Source: Nelumbo lutea (lineage: Eukaryota; Streptophyta; Magnoliopsida; Proteales; Nelumbonaceae). Taken from it: a stretch of 64,000 bases of DNA. Below the pieces are notes generated by a model. The model was not told the origin of the DNA and did no database searches. It was given only the letters and a program-made list of their open reading frames with translations. Position numbers and translations under genes: made by a program. This document shows, in pieces, positions 11,001 through 19,457 of the stretch; within the stretch, counting starts at the first letter, position 1, and each line of letters begins with the position of its first letter. Location: assembly GCA_022828595.1 (NCBI GenBank), contig JAKGHH010000002.1, forward strand, positions 68,668,383-68,732,382, written 5' to 3'.

Positions 11001-12862
11001 AGAAGATTAATGATAATGCCTATATAGTGGACCTACCAGATCATATGGGTATATCCAAGACCTTCAACGTTGCTGACCTTCACCGGTACCTGCCAGAGAC
11101 AACACTTGCCTATCCTCGTCACGACTCGGGGTCGAGTTCTCTCCAAGTGGGGGAGAATGATGGAGGCCCATCCCAAGGCCCATCTCACCCTAGGGGCGGC
11201 AGCTCCTAGGATAAGGACAAGAATCCAAGACTCATCAAGAATTCAAAGAATCCAAGACTCATCAAGAATTCAAGAATTCTAGATAATCCAAGATTCATCC
11301 ATGGATAAGATCAAGGGAGATCGGGCGGGGGAGATCAAGTCAAGAAGAGTTCGATCTTATCTACAAGTTTGAGATGTTTAGATCAAATCTAATTTCTTTT
11401 CCTAGTTCTTTTATAATTTCTCAATGTATTATAAATACTGCTATTCCCCAGAATTATTAATCAATTCATACTTCAGATTTTCAGAATTTTTTCAATTTCT
11501 CTTCTTCCTATTTTCGCCACCTTTTTCTCTCTCCTAGAGAAATCGGTGTTTTTCGCTAGGTGCTAGCGGACGCCCGGTGCTTGCATAGCCAGCTCCGGTT
11601 CTCATTGCTTCCACGCTGCGTCAATATGGGATAAGGGACAAAATTTCAAAATGAAAAATAATTGAGGAGAGCAAAGTACATTATCTGTTTCTCACCCACT
11701 TTACATTGGGTGAAAAAGAAGAAGAAAGAAACATAAGTAAAGGGTTTATACAAATATGTAAGAGAAGAGAAAAATGGTCCCACAAATTAAGGTGGGAATT
11801 TAGAAACGTTTAACAAGCACTTGAAAGTCTCATATGAATCTTTTTCAAAGTCAACTGACTGAATGAAAATGGAGGGGACAAAGTGTTAAAATTTAAAAAT
11901 TCAGCTACTTGTAGGTGAGATAAATTGGAATCAAGGAGTGATAAGCCATTTTGACAAAATATGTGACATTTGATGTATTAGGTATTTCTTGTCTTAGAAC
12001 CAAATAGCTGCAGAAAAGAGGTTATCATAAAGTAAATATTGGACATAGATTATGAAACATTATTGCCAAAAGGAGGTTGATCAGGTGGGAGATAATCAGT
12101 GTAGGTTAGTTTAGGGGGATAAACAATTTTTTTTAAAGCAGACCAGATCTCCTAAACAAGCTTCCTATGTGCAGTTGGATGCCGTACTCTTGGCGTATTT
12201 GCATGTTTTTGCTTTCAGGTAGACCTATTCATGGATCGGGCTTCAGTTCAGTGATGCATTCAATTTTTTGTATAAGTTGAGCCCCAACCCAGCCATCAAC
12301 AGGTCTACATTTAGGACCAAATGCCATTGTATTGCTTTATATTCCCATTATCTTAATTATGTGAAACAAGAAAGATAGACATTACCTCCTTTTTCTTTCT
12401 TTTACTTTTTTGGGTAGATAGGTATTGCCTCATTTATGAATAACAGCAACTGAATGACACTATTTTGCAGGATAATAGTTACAATTCTTGGAATTTTTGA
12501 GCACGAATATGAGAAATTCATTTCATGGTACGTAGTGCTCTCTCTCAATTAGAATTTGTAAATGTTAAAACAAAATGCACCAATTTCTTATAATGGACTT
12601 GTGCAAATCCTTTCATTATATAGGTTACCCATGTATGGTCTGCTAAAACTGCTCTTCTTCATCAGTTTAAGCTATCCTGGAGCCATGGTATTTCTTTTTC
12701 ATCTATTCTTCTAAATATGTATTTAATTAATTAGAGACGCTGCATTCATGATTAATCTAATTCTAATATCATAAAATCTGTTCATAAATCTAGGGAGCGA
12801 CAACCATCTATGAAACCTTGGTGGCACCTTACTTTGCAATCAACAAGGAAGATACCAATTGA
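2474..12862 (+). CDS. HVA22-like gene A, two-module (TB2/DP1/HVA22 family), 5' exon outside window
   Basis: HVA22/REEP proteins are hairpin-forming membrane proteins of the endoplasmic reticulum that shape tubules and affect vesicle traffic. Seven exons are visible: 2474-2530, 2625-2685, 2797-2964, 4333-4445, 12471-12527, 12624-12687 and 12794-12862. All have AG/GT borders, and the frame stays open from the first base to TGA at 12860-12862 (about 196 residues shown). Exons 2474-2964 match the later exons of an HVA22 module. Exon 4333-4445 restarts the family with the hallmark [12 protein letters not shown], followed by [19 protein letters not shown] and [14 protein letters not shown]. Exon lengths 57, about 64 and 57, about 64 match gene C at 43786-47412. 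The intron 4446-12470 holds an RTE LINE remnant and a Ty3/gypsy element. Seen: open frame, splice sites and homology between modules. Inferred: that all exons form one transcript. Alternatives are two adjacent short genes or a decaying pseudogene. Confidence 0.6.
4680..5720 (-). mobile_element. RTE-type LINE remnant in gene A intron
   Basis: Read on the minus strand, 5540 to 5461 encodes a recognisable non-LTR reverse-transcriptase stretch with [18 protein letters not shown], close to the plant RTE pattern with DLEKAYDRVP. The 3' end (about 4690-4740) has the common plant LINE tail whose + strand reads AAGCCTTATCCCCACTATAT. The frame is broken and most of the element is lost. A second repeat with short inverted ends has inserted at about 4875-5395. 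The matching remnant in gene B intron (28640-30110) shows that the LINE was present before the duplication. Confidence 0.6.
5048..5068. repeat. AT dinucleotide microsatellite
   Basis: A run of TA/AT dinucleotides follows a short CA-rich tract. It lies inside the repeat that interrupts the LINE remnant. Confidence 0.8.
6158..6162. repeat. Target-site duplication (left), ATATG
   Basis: The five bases ATATG directly before the left LTR are repeated directly after the right LTR at 11624-11628. This is the 5-bp duplication expected from a Ty3/gypsy integrase, and it shows that both ends of the element are original. Confidence 0.9.
6163..6628 (+). repeat. 5' LTR of Ty3/gypsy element
   Basis: 466 bp, starting TGATGGAGGC and ending GCTGCGTCA. 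It contains internal short repeats of AAGAATTC/AAGAATCC at 6225-6290 and a TATA box. Relative to the 3' LTR most differences are transitions, often A or T here against G or C there, as expected from deamination of methylated cytosine. Confidence 0.95.
6435..6442 (+). promoter_or_regulatory. TATA box in 5' LTR
   Basis: TATAAATA lies about 190 bases before the end of the LTR, a normal position for the LTR promoter. The same sequence recurs in the 3' LTR at 11430-11437, where it points toward downstream gene A exons. Activity cannot be judged from sequence. Confidence 0.55.
6631..6642 (+). other. Primer-binding site, initiator tRNA-Met
   Basis: TGGTATCAGAGC lies two bases after the 5' LTR and is complementary to the 3' end of plant initiator-methionine tRNA, the usual primer for plant LTR elements. 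Confidence 0.9.
6660..7253 (+). pseudogene. gag N-terminal part (Ty3/gypsy), ends at in-frame stop
   Basis: The likely start is the ATG at 6660 ([10 protein letters not shown]); an upstream in-frame ATG at 6618 lies in the LTR. A short predicted coiled coil (about residues 25-60, [20 protein letters not shown]) is followed by an acidic linker and the start of the Retrotrans_gag domain ([16 protein letters not shown] ... [10 protein letters not shown]). The frame ends at TAG 7251-7253 and continues in the same frame at 7254, so this is a single nonsense change in the middle of gag. The position normally holds a tryptophan codon in this family, so a G-to-A change is the likely cause. Confidence 0.85.
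7260..9395 (+). pseudogene. gag C-terminus, protease and reverse transcriptase (Ty3/gypsy)
   Basis: This is the same frame as the upstream gag. In order: rest of the gag domain ([17 protein letters not shown]), a CCHC zinc knuckle [14 protein letters not shown] at about 7757-7798, an acidic linker, an aspartic protease with intact [10 protein letters not shown] at about 8022-8051, and a reverse transcriptase with [11 protein letters not shown] and the catalytic YFDDILIYS at about 9076-9102. The open frame is lost near 9343-9371 by a frameshift just after the RT domain; the last residues to the TAA-type end at 9395 are read-through of the wrong frame. Confidence 0.9.
9371..9769 (+). pseudogene. 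RNase H domain of Ty3/gypsy pol
   Basis: It continues pol in a shifted frame. It begins [20 protein letters not shown] and carries the RNase H acidic residues in [19 protein letters not shown] and [10 protein letters not shown], all present. The frame ends at TGA 9767-9769, after HAR, and resumes in the same frame. The family normally has tryptophan there, so this is again consistent with a G-to-A nonsense change. Confidence 0.88.
9803..10789 (+). pseudogene. Integrase core of Ty3/gypsy pol
   Basis: It opens with the end of the RNase H linker ([12 protein letters not shown]). It then has the HHCC zinc finger ([17 protein letters not shown] ... RCYVCQ) and the DDE core: D in [10 protein letters not shown] in [13 protein letters not shown] and E in [12 protein letters not shown]. 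All three catalytic residues are visible. It ends at an in-frame TAG (10787-10789), directly followed in frame by the integrase C-terminus. Confidence 0.9.
10790..11209 (+). pseudogene. Integrase C-terminal part, reading into the 3' LTR
   Basis: It has the GPY/F-like region ([20 protein letters not shown], then [12 protein letters not shown]). No chromodomain follows. The frame crosses the purine tract and continues about 50 bases into the 3' LTR before the stop at 11207-11209, giving a short Gly/Pro/Ser-rich tail. An integrase frame that overlaps the 3' LTR is known for group A CRM elements. Assignment to that clade is an inference from this and from the C-terminal sequence. Confidence 0.8.
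11146..11157 (+). other. Polypurine tract
   Basis: AGTGGGGGAGAA lies directly before the 3' LTR, the expected place for the plus-strand primer of reverse transcription. Confidence 0.8.
11158..11623 (+). repeat. 3' LTR of Ty3/gypsy element
   Basis: 466 bp, the same length as the 5' LTR and about 97% identical by eye. It ends GCTGCGTCA and is followed at 11624-11628 by the second copy of the ATATG target duplication. Confidence 0.95.
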
Positions 12863-13431
12863 AAATTTTTTCCAGAATTAAGGGCAAGAGCTTGGCATAT
12901 GGCTGAGATTTGTGTTAGTTTTGGGCCAATTAAGAGTCCTAATTTGGACATCGTTTGCCCATGGCACTTAATGTAGAATTGCATTTTTGGGAAATCATTA
13001 GTGAATGTAGTGCCATATTCTGATATGCATCTTTCTATTCTTTTTTTTTTATTTTCTTTAATTAATTCTAATCTTTCTATTTGTTTTTCTGTAGCATATG
13101 AAATAATGCAAATTAATTGCATAATACATGTTACAAAACCTATATGCTCTCCAAAAGGCACCAACTGGCTCAGTTATTGGTAAAGTCTTTGGCTAGTTGT
13201 AACCCCCTTCCCCTAAATAATAATAAAAGACAATGTTTTAGCCCTCCCAAACAGTCCCTTGATCTAATGGCGTAAGGGACTCGAACTGGTTTAAAAGCCA
13301 CACAATTCATTGGGTCTAGGTTTTACCGGTTTAACCTCTAATTAGATCATTCAGCCCGCTGATTTAAAGTAGCCGTATCTATTGATTTTTATCCAAATTC
13401 CAAACCACTCCCGTATTTGAGGTAACTAACG
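12863..13431. other. 3' flank of gene A, paralogous to the flank of gene B
   Basis: No gene is supported. The stretch aligns by eye with 31355-32340 downstream of gene B, including the words around ATAAAGTCTCTGGCT and TTAGATCATTCAGCCC. The site GTTTTACCGGTTTAACC near 13320 is the uninterrupted counterpart of the MITE insertion site at 31907-32307. The first 300 bases probably hold the 3' UTR of gene A. Confidence 0.6.
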
Positions 13432-13836
13432 TGATGTTTGGCATTGATATGATGATTTCTCCTTGCTGATTATCCAAAAATTGGTGATTTTTGAAAAATC
13501 ACAAAAAATTATTGTTTGGTATCATTTATGTCATGTAAGCAGTTTATTTGGTACTGATTTTTCAGATTGATTTTTTCCTTGGAATCATCATTTTCTTGGA
13601 GATATGTTGGATGCTTCAAGATGGGCCGAAAATCGGAATCACCTAAAAATCAGGGGAATCACCGAAAATGGTGATCCCTCAAGATGGGCTGATTTTAGGA
13701 AGCATTTTGCCGCCGATTTCGTAAAAATTGCAAAAAACGACCAACCAAACAGATTGAAAGTCACTGATTCTTCTTTTTCCAATGTGCCTCCACTGTGGCA
13801 CCAATTTTTGAGAAATCGGCATCGATGCCAAACATC
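13432..13836. repeat. MITE-like element, TGATGTTTGGCAT ends
   Basis: The left end TGATGTTTGGCATTGAT and the right end ATCGATGCCAAACATCA are inverted repeats that continue into GATTTCTC / GAGAAATC. The interior has internal repeats of CAAGATGGGC. An apparent frame across 13604-14077 has no recognisable domain and I treat it as chance. I could not settle the target duplication. Confidence 0.6.
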
Positions 13837-13849
13837 ATCCAATAGAAGA

Positions 13850-14570
13850 CGATGTACTAGAGTAATGGTCCCGTTTGTTTGTCCACCCAAGCATGAAGGG
13901 GTGTTCCGGCTTTCCGGAACTTTCCCATCTTCTGGGTTTCTGTTACATATAAATTTATTAAAAAATACATCTTCAATTATGATAAGACGATATTGGAAAA
14001 CTTACAGCCAATCAACCCATGTGATAAAAGAGGTGACCAATCAGGTGGTATTCATTAAAATTTACAGGGTGCTTTGATTGATCAAAACTCTTTTAATACT
14101 ATGTCTTTCCAGTGTCATAGATTTTTTTTTTCCTAAAAAATATTCAGTTTTCTGATTAGATAGCCCAGAGTTTTGTTTCACTCAATTCATCCAATTGAAC
14201 AATGATTACACAAGGCCTCTTTTTGTTGTGTTCGGATCTCCTACCTACAAGAACCCTACCAACACCTACCCATGGGACACTACAGCTGTACGTTAAGAAC
14301 ATCTCAGTTATTTATATGTTACCATTCGTAAAGAAATATTCCCAATATACAACTATAATGTCTTGTGGGTAGGAAACTACAGTTGTATTGTGTATCAAAT
14401 TATATTATCTTGACCACTTGTCCTGTCTCAGAGAATGTGATGTATTGTGTATCAAATTATATTACACTAGCTAGAAATCCATACCATTTATAACACATTT
14501 TAGGCATTTGAGGCAGACGACCACAAGTTACATCAACCATAGAAACATAAAATGCTGCACAAAATAATTA
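13850..14570. other. Intergenic, paralogous to 39880-40200
   Basis: No gene. AGAGTAATGGTCCCGTTTGT at 13860 recurs at about 39883 after the copia element downstream of gene B, so the duplicated block continues to at least about 14400. A tract near 13990-14080 (ACCAATCAGGTGGTATTCA) has relatives at about 26285 and 45090. Confidence 0.5.
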
Positions 14571-14572
14571 GG

Positions 14573-14716
14573 GGGTGTTCGACAACATGATTAGTTTTTT
14601 TTTTTTTGAACACAAACAAAACTGTCACATCAGAAAAAAAATGTATTATTTTGTTGATGATGCGTCAGTTGTTTTTGTTTTCTGAAAAAAAAAAAAAACA
14701 TATTATTGAACACCCC
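14573..14716. repeat. Short MITE-like inverted repeat
   Basis: It begins GGGTGTTCGACAACATGATTA and ends AACATATTATTGAACACCCC, which are imperfect inverted repeats flanking A/T homopolymer tracts. It is about 145 bp and non-coding. Confidence 0.5.
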
Positions 14717-15421
14717 GACCCTTGGTTGCCCTATTATCCGTTGTAGCTCATTAATTCGAACCTGGATCTCCTGCAAGGAAAAATGCTACACACAGCATAC
14801 AATTTAATTTTACATATCAAATTCATGGAGAGATATTTTCAATCTATGTACAGAGTTTTTACTTTCAAGAAACTCCATTTGTATTAATTTAGGGTCCTCA
14901 TTATGAACATGGACAAGTAGTTCAGTCTATAAAAGTTGGCCCTTGAAACACCTCCCAGAAACTGCATGCTTATGTTTTTTTTTTTTTTTAATTCCTTATG
15001 ATCACCAATTTATCTCATTTAGTTTTTCTTTACTATTCAAAAACAAATATTTCATTTTCTATACGAACTTAATGGTTGCTAATGGTATTATGAACTGAAA
15101 CACATGCCATCTTCTCAATCCGCAACTTAAATGGCAAATAGGTGTATCATGTCTTGGATCACATGTAGTATGAAATAAAACCATTGTCCCAAGTAACACT
15201 TTAATCTGTTGCACAATACAATAGATTCCAAATACACTCCGTGTGAATTCTGTTGAAAAAGCCATCAAGAGATCATTTATAAATTGAATTTCTAGTTTGA
15301 TGAGAACAGTAGATCCATTCAAGATCTTCATAAAAATATGTTACTTATCAAAATTAGATTTTTTATTTCTAGATTCCTCCTCCATCACATGAATCTTCCA
15401 GCCAAATAAATTTATATCTAA

Positions 15422-16180
15422 GGGGGCGTTATTTATTAATTTTTTTTTTATTTTTGGATTTTAAAAGGGGAAAGTTGGTTAATGGGATTTTGGTTCACAT
15501 TGACCAAGAAATCTGTGTTCTTTTTTCAGATTTAGGTGAGGACCAGGGAAAGTTTATTTTCCTGAGTATCATTTATCCAAGAAAAAGTGCATTTTCCTGA
15601 GTATTATTTTCCTGGGAAAGTTAATTTTCCCACCTGGGGGAAAGTTGCCAAACATGAATAGGACAAAAAATCCCCTTTTATATATGGATTTTTATAGCTA
15701 AAATGGGCATTTCCTTATTTACCTAGAAAGTAAAAGAACATGGGTAAATGCATTTACCTACCCAACTAAGTGCACTTACCCAGATAAGTAACTAAAAGGG
15801 GGCATTCTTTTTTCGGATTTTGAGAGGGGGAAAGTTGGTTAATGGGATTTTGGTTCCCATTGATCAAGAATCCCATGTTATTTTTTCAGGTTTATGTGGG
15901 GACCAGGGAAAGTTATTTTCCTGGGTATCACTTACCACCCATCTCCTAGGTGGGTAAATAACTTTCCCACCTAGGAGGAAGTTTCCAACTCTTGAATGGG
16001 ACAAAAAATGCCCTTTTAATAATGGGTTTTTATGGCTAAAATGGTCATTGCCTTATTTACATGAGAAATAAAAGAACATGGGTAAATGCACTTACCCAGG
16101 TAAGTGATTCTTAGGAAAAACTTTCCCAGGTAACTGTATTTACCCGAGTAAGTAACTTACTGAAAAGCGAACATGGCCAA
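15422..16180. repeat. Two tandem copies of a ~375-bp repeat
   Basis: AGTTGGTTAATGGGATTTTGG recurs near 15473 and 15834, followed in both copies by matching stretches (GACCAGGGAAAGTT, TTCCCACCT, GGTAAATGCA). The units are about 80-85% alike by eye and rich in short palindromes of TTTCCTGGGAAA type. The class is unknown. Confidence 0.6.
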
Positions 16181-16189
16181 AATATAATA

Positions 16190-16984
16190 ATTAAATCCAT
16201 TTACTAACTTAATAGGGGTAGGACTCCAAAGATCTTATACAATTAGTTCTAGTGGAGACGAACAAGAATTCAAACAACGAAATTGAGGTAGACAATGACT
16301 CTTAGCTAAATGGCATGTAGAACAAAATGAAAGAGCTAATGAGTACATGGGCAATTGTGCGATGCTTATTATCTACTTCAACATAGAAAGAGAAGGGTGA
16401 CCAAATCATTGATGCCAGACATCAAAGGAGGATTTTTCACTAACAAATTAAGGCAAGTGGTGTAGAGGATTGGTATAGTCCATCTTTAAGTGTTCCCTAG
16501 ATGAGAAGATTCTCTGTGTCAATCCTTGATACAATAAACATGAGGGTGAAATTCAAAACACATAGTTGTCGGTAATGAATTGAGCAACTGATAGCAAATT
16601 TTGTTTGATTTGTGGTATATGTAAGATATTTCGAAGAATTAATGGATGCACAGAGTTAGAAAGTACAAATGCACTTGAATATATGGGAAATTGGAAAAGT
16701 GGATCCCTACTGTGACTTCATCTGGACCTAAATATTCTGAATGGAGTTGCAACTTGAGGTGATGCATGACACCTAAGTTAGGATACCAGGCATCATCATC
16801 GAGAGTAGGAGTGTAGGCTAAGGTTGTTGATCATTGGATTCTTTCTTAGGCTTGGGTTTAAATTGCCTATCAAAACGGTTCTTGCACCAAAAGGCTAAGT
16901 GATAGACATAGTTTATTTTCATACTTTGATGGCTTACATGAAGAATCAGTTACTGTTTTGAATGAGGTTGGTGCTTTGCCTTTG
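16190..16984 (-). pseudogene. Outer (older) copia element: protease and integrase zinc-finger remnants
   Basis: On the minus strand, just after the inner element, the sequence resumes a copia pol. A broken protease region with DDDAWYPNLGV (family pattern D-S-G replaced) lies at about 16770-16810. An integrase finger piece FCSTCHLAKSHCLPQF lies at about 16285-16335, followed by a degraded SPLELIV-DLW stretch. Stops and frame changes are frequent. It is the 3' continuation of the gag remnant at 20585-21130. Confidence 0.65.
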
Positions 16985-16989
16985 CCAGG
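16985..16989. repeat. Target-site duplication CCAGG (left)
   Basis: CCAGG lies directly before the inner copia LTR and is repeated at 20580-20584, directly after the other LTR. It defines the exact ends of the inner element. Confidence 0.85.
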
Positions 16990-17216
16990 TAATAGAGAAC
17001 ACTAAACTTGGAAAGGAAATCTCACTCTTGATGATTGAGAGAGGGAGTATTTATATTAATGAGAATGAGAGTTTGATTATAATATGTAAACATACTGATA
17101 ATAATAATATAAAGAGATATAGGTAAGGAAGCCAACTAAAAGATAAGCATAGGATTCTAGGTTAATGAGCTTGCATGTCTTGCATGGGTATGATCCTAGT
17201 AGTGTTATACCGAATA
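16990..17216 (-). repeat. 3' LTR of inner copia
   Basis: 227 bp, matching 20341-20579 except for scattered substitutions and a shorter AT tract. The outside border is fixed by the CCAGG duplication. Confidence 0.88.
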
Positions 17217-17230
17217 CCCCCCCCCCCTCA
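17217..17230 (-). other. Polypurine tract of inner copia
   Basis: On the coding strand it reads TGAG followed by 11 G and directly precedes the 3' LTR. It is an unusually pure and long G tract. Confidence 0.75.
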
Positions 17231-17564
17231 AGGTGGACGTGGGCTAGATCACGTTCATCTTATGACGCAACCACTCAAAACAAGAGGTGGCTAAAGGCTT
17301 TGTCATACAGTCAACAAGCTGATCTCAAGAGGAAAAAAAGCACACTATAAGATGACCCTTGGAGACGAGGTCACAAACAAAGTGTATATCAATCTCGATA
17401 TGTTTGCTTTGGGCATGCAGGACTGGGATGGCGCTGAGGTAGGTTACACCAATATTGTCACACCTAAGCACAGGGGAGGACCTAGGAGTATATCCCAATT
17501 CCGCAAGTAAAGAGGTGATCCAAATAATTTCAAACGAAGCAAAAGCAACACTTCTATATTCAGC

Positions 17565-18290
17565 TTAAGTGCCAGAGCATGAAACAGTTGGTTGTTTCTT
17601 AGAGGACCAAGAAGTTAAGTTGTAGCCAAAGTAAATGCAATGCCCACCATGTGACTTACGGTCATCAAGGCAACCAACCCAATCTACATCACTGAAGGCA
17701 TGGAAGCAGAAATCCAAGGAATGAGTAATTGTAAGCCCATAATGAATGGTAGCTTTCAAGTATCGAAAGATGCACTTAACGACTTTTCAATGCTCAGTGG
17801 TGGGAGAACTCATGTACTAACATACTTTATGGACTGAAAATGCAATATCTGGGTGAGTGAGAGAAAGATATTGGAGAGCTCTTGCCATGCTTCGGTGCTC
17901 TGATGGGTTAGGAAGTGGATCCCCAAAAGATTTGGAAAGAGTGCTAGAAAATGACATAGGGGTGGATGTAGGTTTGATGTCTTGTAGATATAAACGTTGA
18001 AAGTCTATTATATAATGTTGCTGGTGAAGAAAGAGTCCAAACTTAAGCCTAATAGCTTCCACCCCAAGGAAGTAACTTAATGGGCTCATGTCTTTGATTG
18101 CAAAAGCTTGGCCCATACGAGGAATCAAATCTGAAATGAGATGGGAGTCAGAACCAATCAAGATTTTGTCGTCTACATATATGAGGTATAACACAAAGGT
18201 AGAATCTTTCTTGATGAAAAGTGAGGTATTTGACTTAGAACAAAAGAAACCATCACTGAGAAAGAAGGCACTAAGATTCTAGTACCAGGC
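17565..18290 (-). pseudogene. Copia reverse transcriptase and RNase H remnant
   Basis: The minus-strand fragment 18194-17817 carries MLYLIYVDDKILIGSDSHL, a variant of the copia YVDDI box, and then the RT connection domain (SYFLGVEAIRLKFGLFLHQQ). The fragment 17759-17565 carries the RNase H pattern FSDVDWVGCLDDRKSHGG and LTSWSSKKQPTVS. There are frame breaks between them. The frame ends soon after, without the usual TEAEY segment intact. Confidence 0.8.
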
Positions 18291-18299
18291 TTGTGGATT

Positions 18300-19145
18300 C
18301 AATTTAAGCCCATACAAGGACTTACGCAAGAGGCAAACATGCTTCAAATAGGTAGGGTCGGAAAAGCCTGGTGGTTGATGCATGTAAATGGTCTCCTGTA
18401 AATCGCCATGTAAGAAAGCATTTTGGACATCCAATTTATGGATAGCCCATTGGCGTGAGATTGCAATGAAGAGAATAACTCAAATAGTCACTAGTTTGAC
18501 GACTAGGCTAAATGTCTCAATGTAGTTTATACCAATCTGCTATGTGAAGCCCTTAGCAACAAACCGAGCTTTGTAATGATTGATACTATCATTTGGGTTC
18601 TATTTAAGATGAAAGACCCACAATAAATTTTCCACCATTTGATGGTAGTACACAATAAATGTTCCACCATTTGTTTGAATTTGATAAAGGCACTGAGAGC
18701 ATCTCATTTAGAATGAAGTGGATATATCCAAATAAATTTAGTAAAACCATCAACAAACGAGATATAGTATTTATATCCTTGCAAAGAAGCAAGAGGGGCG
18801 GGTCCCCATAAATCAGCAAACACTAAATGAAGAGGACTTGTAACACTAGACTTCTTAGAATGAAATAGAAATTTATGGCTCTTGCCAAGCTAACATGCTG
18901 AACAAAAGGCCAATGATTTATTTTTAGAAGACAAAGGTAGTTTATTTGAAAAGATTGCATGGCGCACGACACGAGGACAAGGGTGGCCTAATCAGTGGTG
19001 TCATGTGTCAATAGAGCAACGTTCTCCAACTAAGGCAAAATTGGAGCTAAAATGAGGAAGCCCGCCTGGATCAAGTTGATAAAGTCCTCCTTTATTCAAG
19101 TCTCAAAGAAGTATCCTTTGGGATTGTAGATCCTTCACAACAAAG
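18300..19145 (-). pseudogene. Copia integrase and early RT remnant (degraded)
   Basis: No long frame survives. Weak matches to the integrase end and start of RT are spread over minus-strand fragments, for example near 18819-18604. It is included because it lies in order between the protease and the RT core of the same element. Confidence 0.55.
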
Positions 19146-19148
19146 GAA

Positions 19149-19457
19149 TCAGTATAATTCAAAGAATACATCATTATTGGAGCATAATTGGCCCACAGAT
19201 AGCAAATTCTTTGTAATTGAGGGAACATGTAGGATATCTTTCAAAACTAAAGGACGCGTAGTAGTACTCAAAAAGGAAGAACAAATATGGAGTATAGGAA
19301 AACCTGTTCCATTTCCAATCTTGATCTGATCAGTGCCAGGATATTCAGTGTGTAACTTTAAGTTATTAAGGTCTATTGTGATATAATTTGTGGCTCCCGA
19401 GTTTGGGTACCACACTGCATCATTGTTGGAGGCTGTTGTAGATGTGGCATATGCCAC
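19149..19457 (-). pseudogene. Copia protease and pre-integrase remnant
   Basis: It contains DAVWYPNSGATNYIT, where copia proteases normally have D-S-G-A; the catalytic aspartate is replaced by asparagine. LVLKDILHVPSITKNLLSVG, the standard pre-integrase segment, follows. Confidence 0.85.

Larger units (their letters stand above)
6163..11623 (+). mobile_element. Ty3/gypsy LTR retrotransposon, structurally complete but coding-defective
   Basis: The element is 5461 bp with two 466-bp LTRs (TG...CA), a primer-binding site, a gag-pol region in the order gag, protease, reverse transcriptase, RNase H, integrase (the Ty3/gypsy order), a purine tract and a perfect ATATG target duplication. The LTRs differ at about 12 positions by my eye count (about 2.6%), so insertion is recent. 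With a grass-type rate of 1.3e-8 it would be about 1 million years, but the rate for this plant is unknown. The coding region is broken by three in-frame stops and one frameshift, so this copy cannot make its own proteins. It lies in sense orientation in the intron 4446-12470 of HVA22-like gene A and is absent from gene B. The frame runs into the 3' LTR and I see no chromodomain, which suggests the CRM clade of chromoviruses (inference). Confidence 0.95.

Noticed and set aside
13604..14077. 157-codon + strand frame
   Set aside because: It lies across a MITE-like inverted repeat (13432-13836) and its flank, has no recognisable domain and no paralogue in the duplicated block.
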